Shown here piece after piece: positions 7,800 to 18,540 of a DNA stretch of 57,336 nucleotides. Below the pieces are notes generated by a model that was not told the origin of the DNA, ran no database searches, and saw only the letters and a list, made by a program, of their open reading frames with translations. The first letter of the stretch is position 1; the number at the start of each line of letters is the position of its first letter. Position numbers and translations under genes: made by a program. This DNA comes from Acanthaster planci (Eukaryota; Echinodermata; Asteroidea; Valvatida; Acanthasteridae): contig NW_019091418.1 of NCBI RefSeq assembly GCF_001949145.1, forward strand, positions 2,311,444-2,368,779, in the 5' to 3' direction.

Positions 7800-10759
7800 T
7801 AGTGTACACAAATTCCACGAGTTGAATCACAAAACAAATTGGCAATCAACGTATTTGGTTACAATGGAAAAGACGGTGTATACATACTTTACAAAACTAA
7901 ACGTACACACGAACCGATCAATTTACTTAACTTCACACAAGGTGAAACGAGTCATTATTGTTGGATCAAGAACTTTTCAGGGTTGATGGGTGACGTTAAT
8001 AAACACAATGGTAAATCTTATTGGTGCTTCAATTGTGTGTCACACTTCCAAACGGAAGAAAGACTAAACAGGCACAAAGAGGATTGTCAGGGATTACATT
8101 CTGCCCCGTGTAAAGTTGAATAATCCGTCAAAGGTGAAAACATGCTACAATTTGAAAACTACAAAAACAAGCAAGACGCCCCCTTCCTAATCTACGCAGA
8201 TGTCGAATATGTTTTAGAGCGGGTCCCAACCGTACACACAAACGCGGTTAAAACACAAATCCATAAACCTGTGGCTATTCATACGCGGTCGTTAGACACG
8301 ATGGAATTTGCACGAGTCAAAGGACGTACAGAAGCCAAGACGCGGCAGATCAGTTTGTAAGGTACATTTGTGAAGAAGCCCGTACAATTAACGAGGAATT
8401 TGAGAACCCAAAACCGCTGAGTTGGTCGTGCGAGTTTCAGAAAATCTACGAAAACTGCAACACATGCTGGATTTGCGAAGACGCATCAGCAAAACTAAAG
8501 AATTCCCGTGCCAATGTAAAATCCCGGCGAGCCGAGAACAAAGAACTAAAAAGCCGCTTTTAGTTCTGTAAACGAACAGAGTTGCTCCGTATGGCATGCA
8601 CAAAGCCAATTAATAAGTCCCGCAAAGTTAGAGACAACTGCCACGTAACGGGCAAATATAGGGGTCCAGCACATGCCATGTGTAATCTCAAGTTAAGAGT
8701 CGTGCCCAATCAAACGCCCGTCCTGTAGTGCTGCACAACTTGGGAAAAAAAGACGCACATTTGAGCATGCAGGGTGTGCGCGAGTTCAACGGGAAGGAGA
8801 TTTAAGTAATCGCTTAATTTAATTGAAAATGAAATTGCCATGAAATTTCATTTCATGGCAGCTTCACTCGATGGATTTGTTAAAAATTGTTTCCGGATGA
8901 TTTCAAGTTACTTCGCGAAAGATTACCAAATGACACCGACATGCTTTTAGAAAAAGGAATTTATCCTTATGAAAACATCGACTCCTTTGACCGATTTGAA
9001 GAGATTAACTTACCACCAAGAGACGCATTTTATAGAAGCAAGAGACAATTACAGAAAAAGAGCACGTAAGAGCGCAAAAAGTATGGCAAACATCCAATTG
9101 CCAAAACCTGGGAGACTACCAAGATACGTAGAAACGGTGTGCTACTACTGGCGTGTATTTGAGAACTTCCGTCAAGTGTGTCAAAGAAACTATGACCTTG
9201 ACCCAGCCAACTATTACACTTCACCGGGTTTATCGTGGGATGCGTTGTTAAAACATTCCAGGTCAAATTGGAACTACTGACAGACATTGACAAGTATCTT
9301 TTCTTGGAAAGGGCCAAACGAGGCAGCATTTCGAGCGTGTGTGCAAAGCGCTATGCAAAGGCAAATAATTCGAGTTTTCTAGACTACGATCCAAATAAGC
9401 CAACATCACACATCATGTATCTAGATGCAAATAATTTGCACGGCTGGGCCATGAGTCAATCGTTACCCACGGGCGAGTTTCAGTGGGTCAAGGACTTAGA
9501 CAAGTTTACCGCCGAATACATTTCTAAACTTTCACCAAATGATTTACGGGGTTACATGTTTGAAGTGACTTTGGACTATCTGCAGCACTTGCACGACAAA
9601 CACAACGATTTCCCACTGGCGCCTGAGAATATGTCAATACCAAATGAATGGTTATCGGATTATCAAAGTAACTTGATTAGTAACGGTGAGCAAGTAACTT
9701 CAGTAGATAAACTCGTTGCCACTTTAGGCACAAAACATAAATACGTAGTTCACTATCGAACGTTACAAAAGTATTTGCAACTCAGTCTCAAGTTAAAAGA
9801 CATTCACCGTGTTTAAACAGGCAGCGTGGATGAAGAGTTACACCGATAAAAACACCGATTTGCATAAAAAGGCCAGGTCTGATTTTGAGAATGGCTTCTT
9901 CAAATTGATGAACAATTTAGTATTTGGCAAGACGATGGGAAACAACGAATCAGTGGGCATCTATTGAGGGACCTTCAAGACGCAGAAAGGTATAAGAAAG
10001 TAACTTTTAAACCAAACTGCAAATTGACTACGCCGTTTAAAGAATGTGATCTTTCGTTCGTCGAAATGTATCGCATAAAGACCAAATTAAATAAGCCCAT
10101 TTACTGCGGCGTAAGCGTGCTGGTCCTGTCTGAAACGTTAATGTACGATTTCTTCTACAACGAGCTGAAAGCAGACTTTGGTTTAGACGTGCGTCTATTG
10201 TACACAGACACAGACAGCCTTCTAGTTGAGATTCAAACTGACTATTTAAACGGCTACTTTGGTAAGAGGCGCGGGGTATTCGACTTTAGCCACTATCCAC
10301 CTACGCATGCACTATATGATGCTAAAAATAAAAAAAGTAATCGGTAACATAAAAGACAAATTTGGTGGCATTCGACCAAAAATCTAATCCATTTTAACGG
10401 AGGACCAAAATTTGAAAAAAGCAAAAGGAGTCACTAAAGTAGTAACCGAAAAACACCTGTCGCACGAGGCAAATAAAAGATGCTTATTTGAACGGTTGCA
10501 GAATTATAACAAACAAAAGATATTCAAATCAGACAAGCATCAATTATACACAATCTCGCAAAATGAACTAAGTCTGTCTGCCTTAGACACGAAGCGTTAT
10601 GTATTACCAAATGGCATTGATGCGTTAGCTTATGGGTACTATCAATCGACCATTCGCGGATTTAAGGCGACTGATGTCGAACGCGCCACACAAGCTTCAC
10701 AAGGTGCCAAATTTAACTTCTCGAAAAACTACGCGATTCATTCATTTACGAGTAGGTAA
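7800..10759 (+). pseudogene. Protein-primed family B DNA polymerase, copy B
   Basis: Parts appear in order across several frames: a CxxC/H zinc-finger-like segment (YWCFNCVSHFQTEERLNRH), the exonuclease region with DxE in APFLIYADVEYVL, a second metal-binding segment (CWICE and NCHVTGKYRGPAHAMCNL), LPNDTDMLLEKGIYPYE, then motif A in YLDANNLHGWAMSQ, motif B in [16 protein letters not shown], and motif C in LLYTDTDSLL. The C-terminus reads KRYVLPNGIDALAYG. At least eight stops or frameshifts break it, and motif B has Leu where Ser is usual in NNSVFGKT. The enzyme would replicate the linear element by protein priming. The N-terminus is lost or scrambled at the Gypsy join. Convergent with the integrase, 16 bases apart. 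Confidence 0.9.
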
Positions 10760-10775
10760 TTCGGTTTTTGCGCAG

Positions 10776-11803
10776 TTAAACTTTCCTGGGAGGTAACTCG
10801 GTGTTTTGGGGTACTACTTGAAGCTCTTGTCTTACGAAACTCCGTTTGGGTCCGTCTAACTAGTAGTACAAAGTGGGCCCAGTTTACACGCGCTTAACCA
10901 TTGATCCGTTTAAATTGACTTGTACGTTTCTCAATTTTATAAACGTCTGCAGACCAAATGGGATCGGTTGCTCTTCTGACGGTGCCACCTTCCTGTTCTC
11001 CTGAGTAGTACAGGTACCTAACGACAGCATCTGGACCAAGTTCCTTTTGCTCACTCGTTTCAGGTGCGGCCGGCGTTTGTTTTACGCTGCCCAACTTAAT
11101 AGCTTGTGCAGGCTGTTTGTCAGTTAGCCTGGTCTTTTCCTCGTTTAATGATTTTATGTCTTGGGCAGACATTTTACTTACTCTACATTTCGCTCACCTA
11201 CGTTTAGCATTTCTTGAGCTGACTAATGGCCAAATAAACGTTCAGCCAACGTGTGGTTAAATCGTTCGATAATTCCCTGTGACCGATGTACCCCGGGTAT
11301 ACCTCCTTGTACCGATACACGGTCTTTACGAAAGCATTTTAAACTCGCCTTTAGACTCTGATCCCGAGTCTACGTTGATTACCTTAGGCCAAGTCAAGGT
11401 TGGCCTTTCATGAATTTGTTCAACGGCTTCTAACGCCTGATTGGCTGTTTTACTGGTCATCGGTTCAGCTTCTTTGTACCTACACCCTACGTCTACTATC
11501 GTCAAAGCGTATTTAAAAGTTTTACGGTTTACTCGATCCCAGGGTAAATATAGCACATCCATTTGTTGCGTGTCATTGGGTTTGACCGAGGCCGATTGTA
11601 AAGTACTTGGCCTGGGTATGTATCCAGGGGCAGGTAGATAAATTTGCCAAATGGCTTGTTTCTTTAACCAGGTTCGGATCTTTGACTTGTCTGCAACCGG
11701 TTTTGTGCCAAGTGGTCTACGGCGCCTTCACCTCGCCAATAGCCTTGTGGGCTGAAAAACAACTTACTAAATTCTTTGTCTTTCGATTTGTCCTTTACTT
11801 TAT
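10776..11803 (-). pseudogene. Retroviral-type (DDE) Polinton integrase, copy B
   Basis: It starts MNKVKDKSKDKEFSKLFF and shows GYWRGEGAVDHL, then IRTWLKKQAIWQIYLP, MDVLYLPWDRVNRKTFKYA, LTIVDVGCRYKEAEP, VINVDSGSESKGEF, a scrambled stretch around 11200-11320 where the catalytic Glu region (ERFN in copy A) is no longer in frame, then DAVVRYLYYSGEQEGG and SFVRQELQVVP to the stop at 10778-10776. The second catalytic Asp is kept (VDSGS), but the adjacent SEF has become SES. Stops near 11675, 11320, 10893 and 10860 mark it as dead. It lies on the opposite strand to the polymerase, as in copy A. Confidence 0.85.
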
Positions 11804-11832
11804 TCATAACTTAGAAGCTTTTTTAAATACAC

Positions 11833-12250
11833 CTAACTAAACCGGTAGGCCAAAAAACCGACCAAAGCAGTTCCACCTAAAATCCATATAAACTCGCCAA
11901 CCTTTTGGTCTTCCGAAGGCACGTAGAAATTGGACAACCTGGGCTCCGGAGGCAACGGCAACACCTGTTTACTCGTCAACTCTGAGTAAGCTCGTAACGC
12001 TTCGTCCACATTGACGAATGTGTGCTGACTTGCGCGTTCCTGCCTCATTCGCTCGTTTAAAAAGTCTATCATGTGCACACGATTTTGTTCCCAGTCTTGT
12101 TTAGCTTGCGCCAGCTGTTCCAACGCGAGGTCGTGTCTTTTACGTTCCTCGTCTACTTTTTTTACTTAGACTACTAAATAAAAAAATTGAACCCGTAAAT
12201 GCCAAAGCGAATACTATAGCTCCACCGGCCATCATTAAAGCACTAGCCGT
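11833..12250 (-). pseudogene. Conserved Polinton membrane/coiled-coil protein, copy B
   Basis: Homologous to 4226-4717. The start codon position reads ACG instead of ATG, still preceded by ATATTTTAAAA, followed by ASALMMAGGAIVFALAFTG. An extra A in a run near 12160 shifts the frame, after which it continues RKRHDLALEQLAQAKQDWEQ, DFLNERMRQERASQHTF, ALRAYSELTSK, FYVPSEDQKVGEFIW and ends with the TM helix ILGGTALVGFLAYRFS. The copy-A palindromic insert is absent here (SLSKKVDEERKRHD). Apart from these lesions the C-terminal two thirds form one open frame. Confidence 0.6.
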
Positions 12251-12269
12251 TTTTAAAATATATAAATTA

Positions 12270-12522
12270 AAACATTGATCATGAAATTAAAGACTAATTG
12301 ACTTAAATCCAAGCTGACCAAAGCAACATCGAACAAATGCTTGGAGACATGAGTGCTGACTTGGACCACCACGGAGACATGCTTTTAGGGATTCATAGCG
12401 TGCTGGCAGACATGGAAGCTGAAACGTTTCGTAAGCGCGATTTATTGGGCAAATATGAAGACCTTTTTTTTTGTATTTTTTGGAGTGGGTGTATCGTTCA
12501 TTGCGCTATCTTTCTTCTTTAA
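12270..12522 (+). pseudogene. Small coiled-coil/TM Polinton protein, copy B
   Basis: Homologous to 4007-4198 (minus). A stop just after the presumed start breaks the N-terminus. The open part reads MLGDMSADLDHHGDMLLGIH, then SVLADMEAETFRKRDLLGKY, an amphipathic helix, and ends in a hydrophobic segment (FCIFWSGCIVHCAIFLL), altered by a T-run frameshift near 12470. It lies directly upstream of the capsid gene on the same strand and diverges from 12250. A small membrane-associated virion protein is possible; function unknown. Confidence 0.5.
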
Positions 12523-12547
12523 GATTTTTATGTAGATTTAAAACTTA

Positions 12548-13741
12548 AACAAAAAAGCTAAACCCAAGTCGCAGGCTCAAAGTGCCACGAGCGATTAAAG
12601 GTGAAAGACGCGAAGTAACCATCAAACACAATCCGAGCACAATCGCAGCACACCACATGCTAAATCTTAAATTCCCCGCATTTGGCATAGACCACGTAAC
12701 TGTTCCGGGGCACCGCAAAGTTGGCTTTTAAGTTGGACCTAGACAGTGATTCGGACGACAATCTCACCGTGTATGATAACGTGGCAAGAAACTTGATCTC
12801 AGAAATAAATGTCAGTCTACAGGGTAACAAAATCGCGAGTTACAAAGACGCAGACGTGTTTCACAATTTGAAAGATAAATGGCTACCTTTGTCACAAACT
12901 AAAAACATGGCTTATTTTGGTGTAGAACGGGAAAACGTGGCAAGGTTGGATTTGGGTGCGGGCGACGAAAACGAAGCTGCAAACAGTGGCAAAGATAAAG
13001 CTATCGCAGACGCTTTTAAAAATAGATACGCGATTCCGTTGGACATGCCTTTATTGACAGATCACGTGCCGTTTTATCCGTCAGGTTTTAAAGAACCTCT
13101 GACGTATCAACTGACTTTTAATTCGCACGACAAAGTGGTCAATTCTACAGATACGAACGCATAGTACGGCATTTCAGACTTGACCCTGGCATACGAAGTC
13201 GTCGCCAATCGAGACCTAGTACAAACTATGGGGCAAAAGCACAAAGGCCCCGTGTACTATTTATTCGACCGAATTCATTCTTGGAAGAAACAAGCGGTAA
13301 ACAAGTCAGACACCTCATGGAACATCAGCATTGATAAAACTATTAGAAGCCTGAAAGGCGTTTTAATTCTGTTCAAAGATCCGACCGTTAAAAATCCCCA
13401 AAGATTCTATAATCCGCATAGAAGTAAAACTGTAGTCACGGTAGAGGGTAAACCGAATTCTGTATTCACAAGGGCTATTTGAATATCAACATTGGACAGA
13501 AGTTAAAAAGTACTTCGGTGACTTGGATACTGAATCAGCTCGATCGGTAGTAAAGGACCTAAACTTGACGGGTGTTGACTTGGCTGAGTATCTAAAGGAC
13601 AAATACGGACTTTGGTTAGATTTTAGACTACAGATGGAAAGGGAAGCCGAAACCGCAGGTACATTGACAGTGTACGTGTTTTTGGTAATGGACGCGCAAT
13701 TGACGGTAGAGGATGGGACTATTAAAAGTTTGGTTTATTAA
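12548..13741 (+). pseudogene. Polinton major capsid protein, copy B
   Basis: Double-jelly-roll capsid protein. In order: LNPSRRLKVPRAIKGERREV, AFGIDHVTVPG, then after a shift near 12722 AFKLDLDSDSDDNLTVYDNV, EINVSLQGNKIASYKDADVF, QTKNMAYFGVEREN, DMPLLTDHVPFYPSGF, LTYQLTFNSHDKVV, a stop at 13162, LAYEVVANRDLVQTMGQKH, YLFDRIHSWKKQAVNKSDT, LKGVLILFKDP, NPQRFYN and TVVTVEGKPNS, a shift near 13465, then KYFGDLDTES and a C-terminal part ending 13741. Total length close to 400 codons. The VPG...LAFKLDL, LTDH.PFY and RFYN motifs are family hallmarks. At least three lesions make it non-functional. The ATPase follows 25 bases downstream. Confidence 0.88.
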
Positions 13742-13766
13742 GTTTTGTTTAAAGTAAAGCAAAAGT

Positions 13767-14376
13767 ATGAGTCGGTATGCAAACATGTATAAAAACCCAC
13801 ACTGTGCGTTAATCGTGGGCAAAAATAGGGTTGGGCAAGATCTTTTGGAGGCCGAATATCGGTTCGCGTTTGAAGCTATTGTAATCATTTGCCCCACGTT
13901 ATTTAAGAACAAGACTTATTTAGACGAGCTGTGGATATACACCAACGACAACGTGTATCTATGTGATTTAGATCGGAAGAAACTCGAATTAAACGAAGCT
14001 ATCGACATGTACCAAAAGGTGTTCGATGGTACACACACTTTATTTATCGTGGACGATTGTGCTGCCGATCAGTTTATCAAATATCGTTTAAAAAAGTCTA
14101 AAGGAAACAGTACATGTGCCTTGTCCAAAATGGCTTACAGTGGTAGGCATTTTAACGATTCGTGTTGGTTATTGTCGCAAAAGTACAACTCTGTGTTGAA
14201 GAACTACCGTAAGAACATGACCTGGATTGCTTGTTTTATTCATTTTATCAATGCTTGGACGAGAACGATGTAGTACCCGATGAAAAGGGGCCTCAATTGA
14301 AAAACATTTGAGGGACGTGAGGTTTAGTAAATTGATTTTAAATACCGAACCGCCAATCGATTTTTCACTTCAATAA
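13767..14376 (+). pseudogene. Genome-packaging ATPase (A32/FtsK-HerA type), copy B
   Basis: The first 168 codons are open. The N-terminus has HCALIVGKNRVGQDLLEAEY, at the Walker A position but without the usual GxxGxGKS/T, so the P-loop has decayed. It continues IVIICPTLFKNKTYLD, IDMYQKVFDG and a clear Walker B (HTLFIVDDCAADQ), then SKMAYSGRHFNDSCWLLSQK, which matches the sensor-like end of Polinton packaging ATPases. A stop at 14273 and a further shift precede the C-terminal FSKLILNTEPPIDFSLQ. The enzyme would pump element DNA into capsids. It sits between capsid and HNH genes; copy A keeps only the last 20 or so codons. Confidence 0.85.
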
Positions 14377-14378
14377 AA

Positions 14379-15169
14379 ATGGAAAAAATTTACAACCACC
14401 TTAAACAAACAAGTATTTAATAAATCTGAGATGGAAAGCAACTTGCACAATCTGTAAAAAGTGAAAACAAGATTTTAGAACCAAGTCAGATGGTAGCGTG
14501 AACCGCTGCTGTAATCAATGTATCGATAAAAAGCTAAAGAGAATTAACAGAAATAAGTGCGAGCACGGAAGAGAAAGACGAAAATGCAACGAATGCGGAG
14601 GCTCTTCGATCTGTGAGCACGGGAGACAGAAACACAAATGTATCGAATGTGTTGGAACTTCAGTTTGTGAGCATGGTAAACTGCGGCAAACTTGTAAAAT
14701 TTGTGTAGATCCAATTAAAGTCACAATCAATAAATGGATTCAAAACTGTCGCCGAAGGGATAAGAGAGACAACAGATACGGTCCTGATCACTTCATTGAT
14801 ACTGATTTTTGCTGCGGATTGATCGAAGACTATCCGTACTGCTATTATGAGGATTGCAAAGTTAAGTTGCAATTTGAAAAACATCAATCCGACCTGGGTA
14901 CCATTGAACGGCTAAATAACTCCATAGGTCATATCAAGTCAAACTGCGTAATTTGCTGTTACAGTTGTAATTGTAAAAGGAAGTCTGACAAACTTACAAT
15001 AATCTTGCAACTAGCTAATGAAATAGTTAATAACAAACTTACAACAACTGACGAGCTAGTTGACAACAAACTTACAGCAATCTTGCAGTTAACTAATGAG
15101 CTAATTGACAACAAACTTAAGTCACCTGATAAGCTTGCTTGGGCTAGGTTTTTATTTTATTATAAATAA
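14379..15169 (+). pseudogene. HNH-like endonuclease with C-x-H-G zinc repeats, copy B
   Basis: After a damaged N-terminus with stops near 14420 and 14455, 223 codons are open. They begin with paired cysteines, then three C-x-H-G repeats (CEHGRERRKCNECGG, CEHGRQKHKCIECVG, CEHGKLRQTCKICV). Next come DTDFCCGLIEDYPYCYYEDC, TIERLNNSIGHIKSNCVI and CYSCN, resembling phage HNH nucleases of the ERLDN type with cysteine zinc ligands. The canonical first His of HNH is not obvious, so the catalytic assignment is tentative. The C-terminal tail holds three imperfect repeats of ILQL-NE-NNKL type. It follows the ATPase by 3 bases. Likely an element-encoded nuclease; target unknown. Confidence 0.65.
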
Positions 15170-15179
15170 AGAACAGTAA

Positions 15180-15840
15180 TATTACAGTTTGAACCAGATG
15201 TTTGAACCAGGGTAAGTTAGATCAATTAGACGCACAGATCCAGCAGGTTGAAAATGAGTTGAAGGAAGCGCAGTCTGAAGGAGAACGTGCGTAAATTAGG
15301 CGGCAGTCAGACGATTTACAACTCGATAGGAGGAGCAGGTTAGAAGTCATTAATAAGAACGCCGATCAGCTTCGTAGCCAAATCAACCACATTAAGGAAA
15401 CGATTACAGCAGTAACGGATAGTGATTTGACTTTACGTGACAAGAATACAACTTTGTTTCGAGAACAAGGAATATCAATTGTAAGCATCCTGACAGCTTT
15501 TAGTGAAAGTAGTATCGTAGCTAGCGTCAGAGCTGCTGGCAGTCCTAGTCCAAGTCCTGGGCCTTCGCCTGAACCAGAACCAAAACCTCCATCCAAAGGT
15601 GGCGTAACCGACTGGATCAAACGTCAACTATGGAACTTAGCAACTGTATTGAAGAAACTCGGTTTAAAAGCGCTTGCAGCATTACCCAGCATTATCGGTA
15701 GCGTGTTGAGTTGACTATTTAACGTGGCGAGTAAGGCGGTCGATTGGGTTACCGAGCACGTGTGGACATTGTTTGNCTTTCAAAAGCGTTTGTATTTTGA
15801 CCTCACGCCTAAGTGTCGATGTTTTGATTTTGACTAATGT
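15180..15840 (+). pseudogene. Polinton coiled-coil protein with Pro-rich linker and C-terminal TM, copy B
   Basis: The N-terminal coiled coil (KLDQLDAQIQQVENELKEAQ) has a stop near 15294, then continues to IKETITAVTDSDLTLRDK, matching copy A near 20-80. A linker of SPSPGPSPEPEPKPP follows, then GVTDWIKRQLWNLATVLKKL, LKALAALPSIIGSVLS, a stop at 15712-15714 and DWVTEHVWTLF. The end resembles the WIKKQL...LPGIIGSI...WL pattern seen in Polinton proteins of invertebrates. An N at 15777 lies in the tail. The shape suggests a surface or fibre-like protein with a membrane-proximal end; that is inference. Confidence 0.55.
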
Positions 15841-15887
15841 GCAGAGAATGTAGGTTGGTTCGGACAATGTAACACATTAATCATAGG

Positions 15888-15935
15888 CAAAAAAATTAAA
15901 CCCCTCTTCAAATTTGGGGAGGGTTTTTTCACGCC
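15888..15935. terminator. Hairpin with flanking A- and T-runs between convergent genes
   Basis: The sequence reads A7, TTAAACCCCTC, a loop of about nine bases, GGGGAGGGTTTTTTC. The AAACCC and GGGTTT arms pair and extend inward with one mismatch or bulge. It sits between the 3' ends of the plus-strand coiled-coil gene and the minus-strand gene at 16020-17219, and has a poly-T downstream in both readings. A two-way transcript-end signal is the simplest interpretation, but this is inference. Confidence 0.55.
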
Positions 15936-16019
15936 TTTTATTTTTGGTTAAGTCTAAGTTAACTTAAGTTAATACCTTGTACAACATAAAACCGAGTCCA
16001 CCAACGGCAATGGCTCCTA

Positions 16020-17219
16020 CGGTTAACGACAATTTTTTCTTCCTTGTGCATGTCTAAAGGTTTTGTTGGTGGTAAAGGGGGTTTGGCACGGGTAAAGGAG
16101 GTGTGGGCTCCGGTTCTGGTACTTGGTCGGGTTCTCTGGTTCCTCTACTTGACCGGAAGCCGTAGGAACAACATCGGAATTTAAACTTGGAACGTAACCG
16201 GTCGTCATACCTTTGGTCGGGATTTGTAAAATGTAATTATAGCCTTCAAACGAACCGATGCGTAAGTCCATGTCAGAGGGCACCAAATATAAACCGGGCG
16301 CGACTACGAGATTTATAGGCATTTTTGCATATTGTAACGAATCTTGAAATTGGTGAATCGATTGTTCGAGGTCGGGCTCTGAATTTATCAAAGATTCCAC
16401 GATTGTTATAAATTGCCTTTGAGCGTCTAAACCGGTGCCATGGGCTAAAACACTGGTCTTGGTCTGAGCCTTGGCTCCCAGTAAATGCATAAACGTAGGC
16501 TATAATACTCTCATATATTTTTGTGATGCCCACGTCTGTCAAATTAGACTTTTTAAGAATGAAATCCCACCAAGACAATGTAACTGAGTCTGACTACGAG
16601 ATCCAAGTTACGGTATATGTACTCGCGTGGCCAGAGCCTTTAGGCGGTTTAGCCCAACCGAAACCCATAAAAGTGGATACTGCATAATTACCGTTTGTTA
16701 CGTAAGTAACTTATGTAAGTCGTGCGCGTCGCAGTTTTTACTAGGAACCGGTATATAACCATCGTCGTAATAATAAGCCGTGTCTTTTCTATTTGATACG
16801 GTGTCTTGCGTCTGTTTGCAGGACTTATTCGGGTCGCCGTTGTACAATAGACAAGTGTCTATAAATTTCCGATGATCGTAATTGTTGTGCAACGCGTTAA
16901 CTACATCGTCGCTCGGAATGGGCATCACGCAGTCGTAAAATAGTTTTCGTATCGTGTAATAAACGTGGAAATTAAACAGCACAGACACGTATGGATCGGA
17001 TAATAGATCAAAACCTACCCCACAAGCCGTCGTTGCACAATTCACCGCGAAATTAAATTGGTTTTGTTAAAATGATATCGTGTCGTTTTCCCAACCATTG
17101 ACTGCTTCGTCCGTTTTCACTTTTGGTAATTTATACGCCGCGGTTAAATTTGGAAACTCGGCTGAAAACCAGTTGTCTTTATTTACCACGATGGCCAAAT
17201 GATTAAAGTTGTGTCCCAT
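16020..17219 (-). pseudogene. Large conserved protein of the B-end block (MGHNFNHLAIVV...)
   Basis: It starts MGHNFNHLAIVVNKDNW at 17219. After a shift near 17068 it reads CATTACGVGFDLLSDPYVSV, FHVYYTIRKLFYDCVMPIPS, YNGDPNKSCKQTQDTVSNRK and DTAYYYDDGYIPVP. The stop at 16698 looks secondary, since GWAKPPKGSGHASTYTVTW, LSWWDFILKKSNLTDVGI, IYESIIAYVYAF, ALMHLLGAKAQT-like and LVVAPGLYLVPSDMDLR follow in nearby frames. Ancestral size near 390 codons. I do not recognise a named family; there are no obvious catalytic motifs. ATG preceded by TATATTAAAACAAAAG. It heads a minus-strand block of four genes. Confidence 0.5.
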
Positions 17220-17321
17220 CTTTTGTTTTAATATAAACAAGTTTTTAAAAAGGAGGCACGGTGGGTTTTTTGTCTCGGTAAGCCGGTGGTTGGTCTTCGT
17301 ATTTGACAGACTTGTGCAAAC

Positions 17322-17979
17322 TTACTCGCCAAGTTTTTTCAAAAGATCTTTTATAAAACCTGCTGCCCTTTCATTGGCTAGCGCTTCTGCTTTTTCGTTG
17401 ACTTGTCGTTCAAATTCTTCTTTACTCGTCGATTTATTTTCTTTTAATTTTGTTGTCGTGTTTGACCTAATCTTTTCTTTCATTTCCTTAAACTTTTTAA
17501 GCTCGGATAAAATCAAAACAAACTCTTCTTGTGATATGTCACCGTCTTCGATTGCGTGTGATACGTATTCATCGATTGTACTTAGCTTGGCGTCTGCGAG
17601 AACGCGGATTTGATCGTGCTTTTTAGTTTTGTGGGTCAGGCGGCGAGAGGCATACTTTAGCATCGCGTATGCACCAAATGCGCTGAAGGCGAGACCTTCC
17701 ATCACTAGTCCTACGGGCCCGGTTATGACTCCCAAAATGGTGGGGGATTCCAATAGATGCCGAAGTGGTGCCTTTCGCTTCTACGCCGTGTTCCACGTAA
17801 TTGAGAGCGGTCAAAAGCCGTTTGATATTTTTGTAACTAACTTCGCGAGCGTCGCGTTCTCTTAAGATCTGCGATTTGATTTCTTCTATTTTTTGAAGCC
17901 GGTAAATTTTTGTCGCGTTTGTTTCGGTTTCATACCCGGTTAAACCTGGATACATATTTGACTGGTTGTCTGTCGTCAT
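17322..17979 (-). pseudogene. Conserved Polinton protein with glycine-rich hydrophobic region (MTTDN... type)
   Basis: The start (MTTDNQSNMYPGLTGYE) is followed by a coiled coil (IYRLQKIEEIKSQILRERD), then ALNYVEHGVEAKGTTSASIG. One frameshift near 17752 links to TILGVITGPVGLVMEGLAFS, a hydrophobic glycine-rich segment, then ASRRLTHKTKKHDQIRVLA, SHAIEDGDISQEEFVLILSE and a charged C-terminal helix ending LLKKLGE. About 218 codons in all with a single lesion. The organisation (helix, Gly-rich membrane patch, KKH.EIR..A..K, DG.IS..EF) is one I associate with many cnidarian and deuterostome genomes as an unnamed Polinton-type protein. ATG preceded by TATATTTTAAAAG. Function unknown. Confidence 0.6.
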
Positions 17980-18081
17980 CTTTTAAAATATACCTGTTTT
18001 TAAAAAGTCCAACTCAATTCAATTCCCATCATCTTTGTTGCTTACCAGTTCACCTCGCTTTTTAAAAAAAATGTCAACTCG

Positions 18082-18540
18082 TCAATGTTTCTGTTTATGA
18101 ACTGTTTCATTATGCGCAATAACCGAATCATGGTGTACAGCATCTACAAAGTCCAACATGTCCGAAGATTGGCCGTTATAAAAGTTGGTACAATGAATAA
18201 ACACAAATTTCATGGGCCTTAAATTATACTTGCCTTCATAAATGACGAAGGGTAAAAGTTTTACCTTTAGCAGGTCTAACAAATCAGTCACTTGTTTATT
18301 TAGTTTCAACTTGAGGTGGGGTTCGTAAAGGTCGCCCTCTTTGACTCTGAATGAACTTTGAAAGACGCCCCGGAATCGCATTAAACATAAAGTCAAACCA
18401 ACCAATGCCATAACACTCGGGTTCTCATGCAGTGGTTCCTTTTTTTGCCCTCTGGTAGTGATCGAGAGTCTTGACCGCGAAGTCTATCAAGTATGGGCTG
18501 TCTATATCCCGTGAGACGAAGTACTTTTGTTACGCCTTTT
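18082..18540 (-). pseudogene. Unrecognised protein of the B-end block
   Basis: From about 18530 the sequence reads KYFVSRDIDSPYLIDFAVKT, a stop near 18440, then in the next frame a 109-codon open part with FQSSFRVKEGDLYEPHLKLK, KQVTDLLDLLKVKLLPFVIY and MKFVFIHCTNFYNGQSSDML. No known motif is evident. It lies between the MTTDN-type gene and the METRT gene on the same strand. No counterpart is seen in copy A within the window. Family not recognised. Confidence 0.4.

Noticed and set aside
13767-13860. Intact Walker A in the copy-B ATPase
   Set aside because: The P-loop position reads GKNRVGQD and lacks the GxGKS/T end, so the gene was called degraded, not functional.
16698-17045. Separate gene ending at 16698
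   Set aside because: Homologous-looking sequence continues beyond the stop in nearby frames, so it was merged into the 16020-17219 pseudogene.
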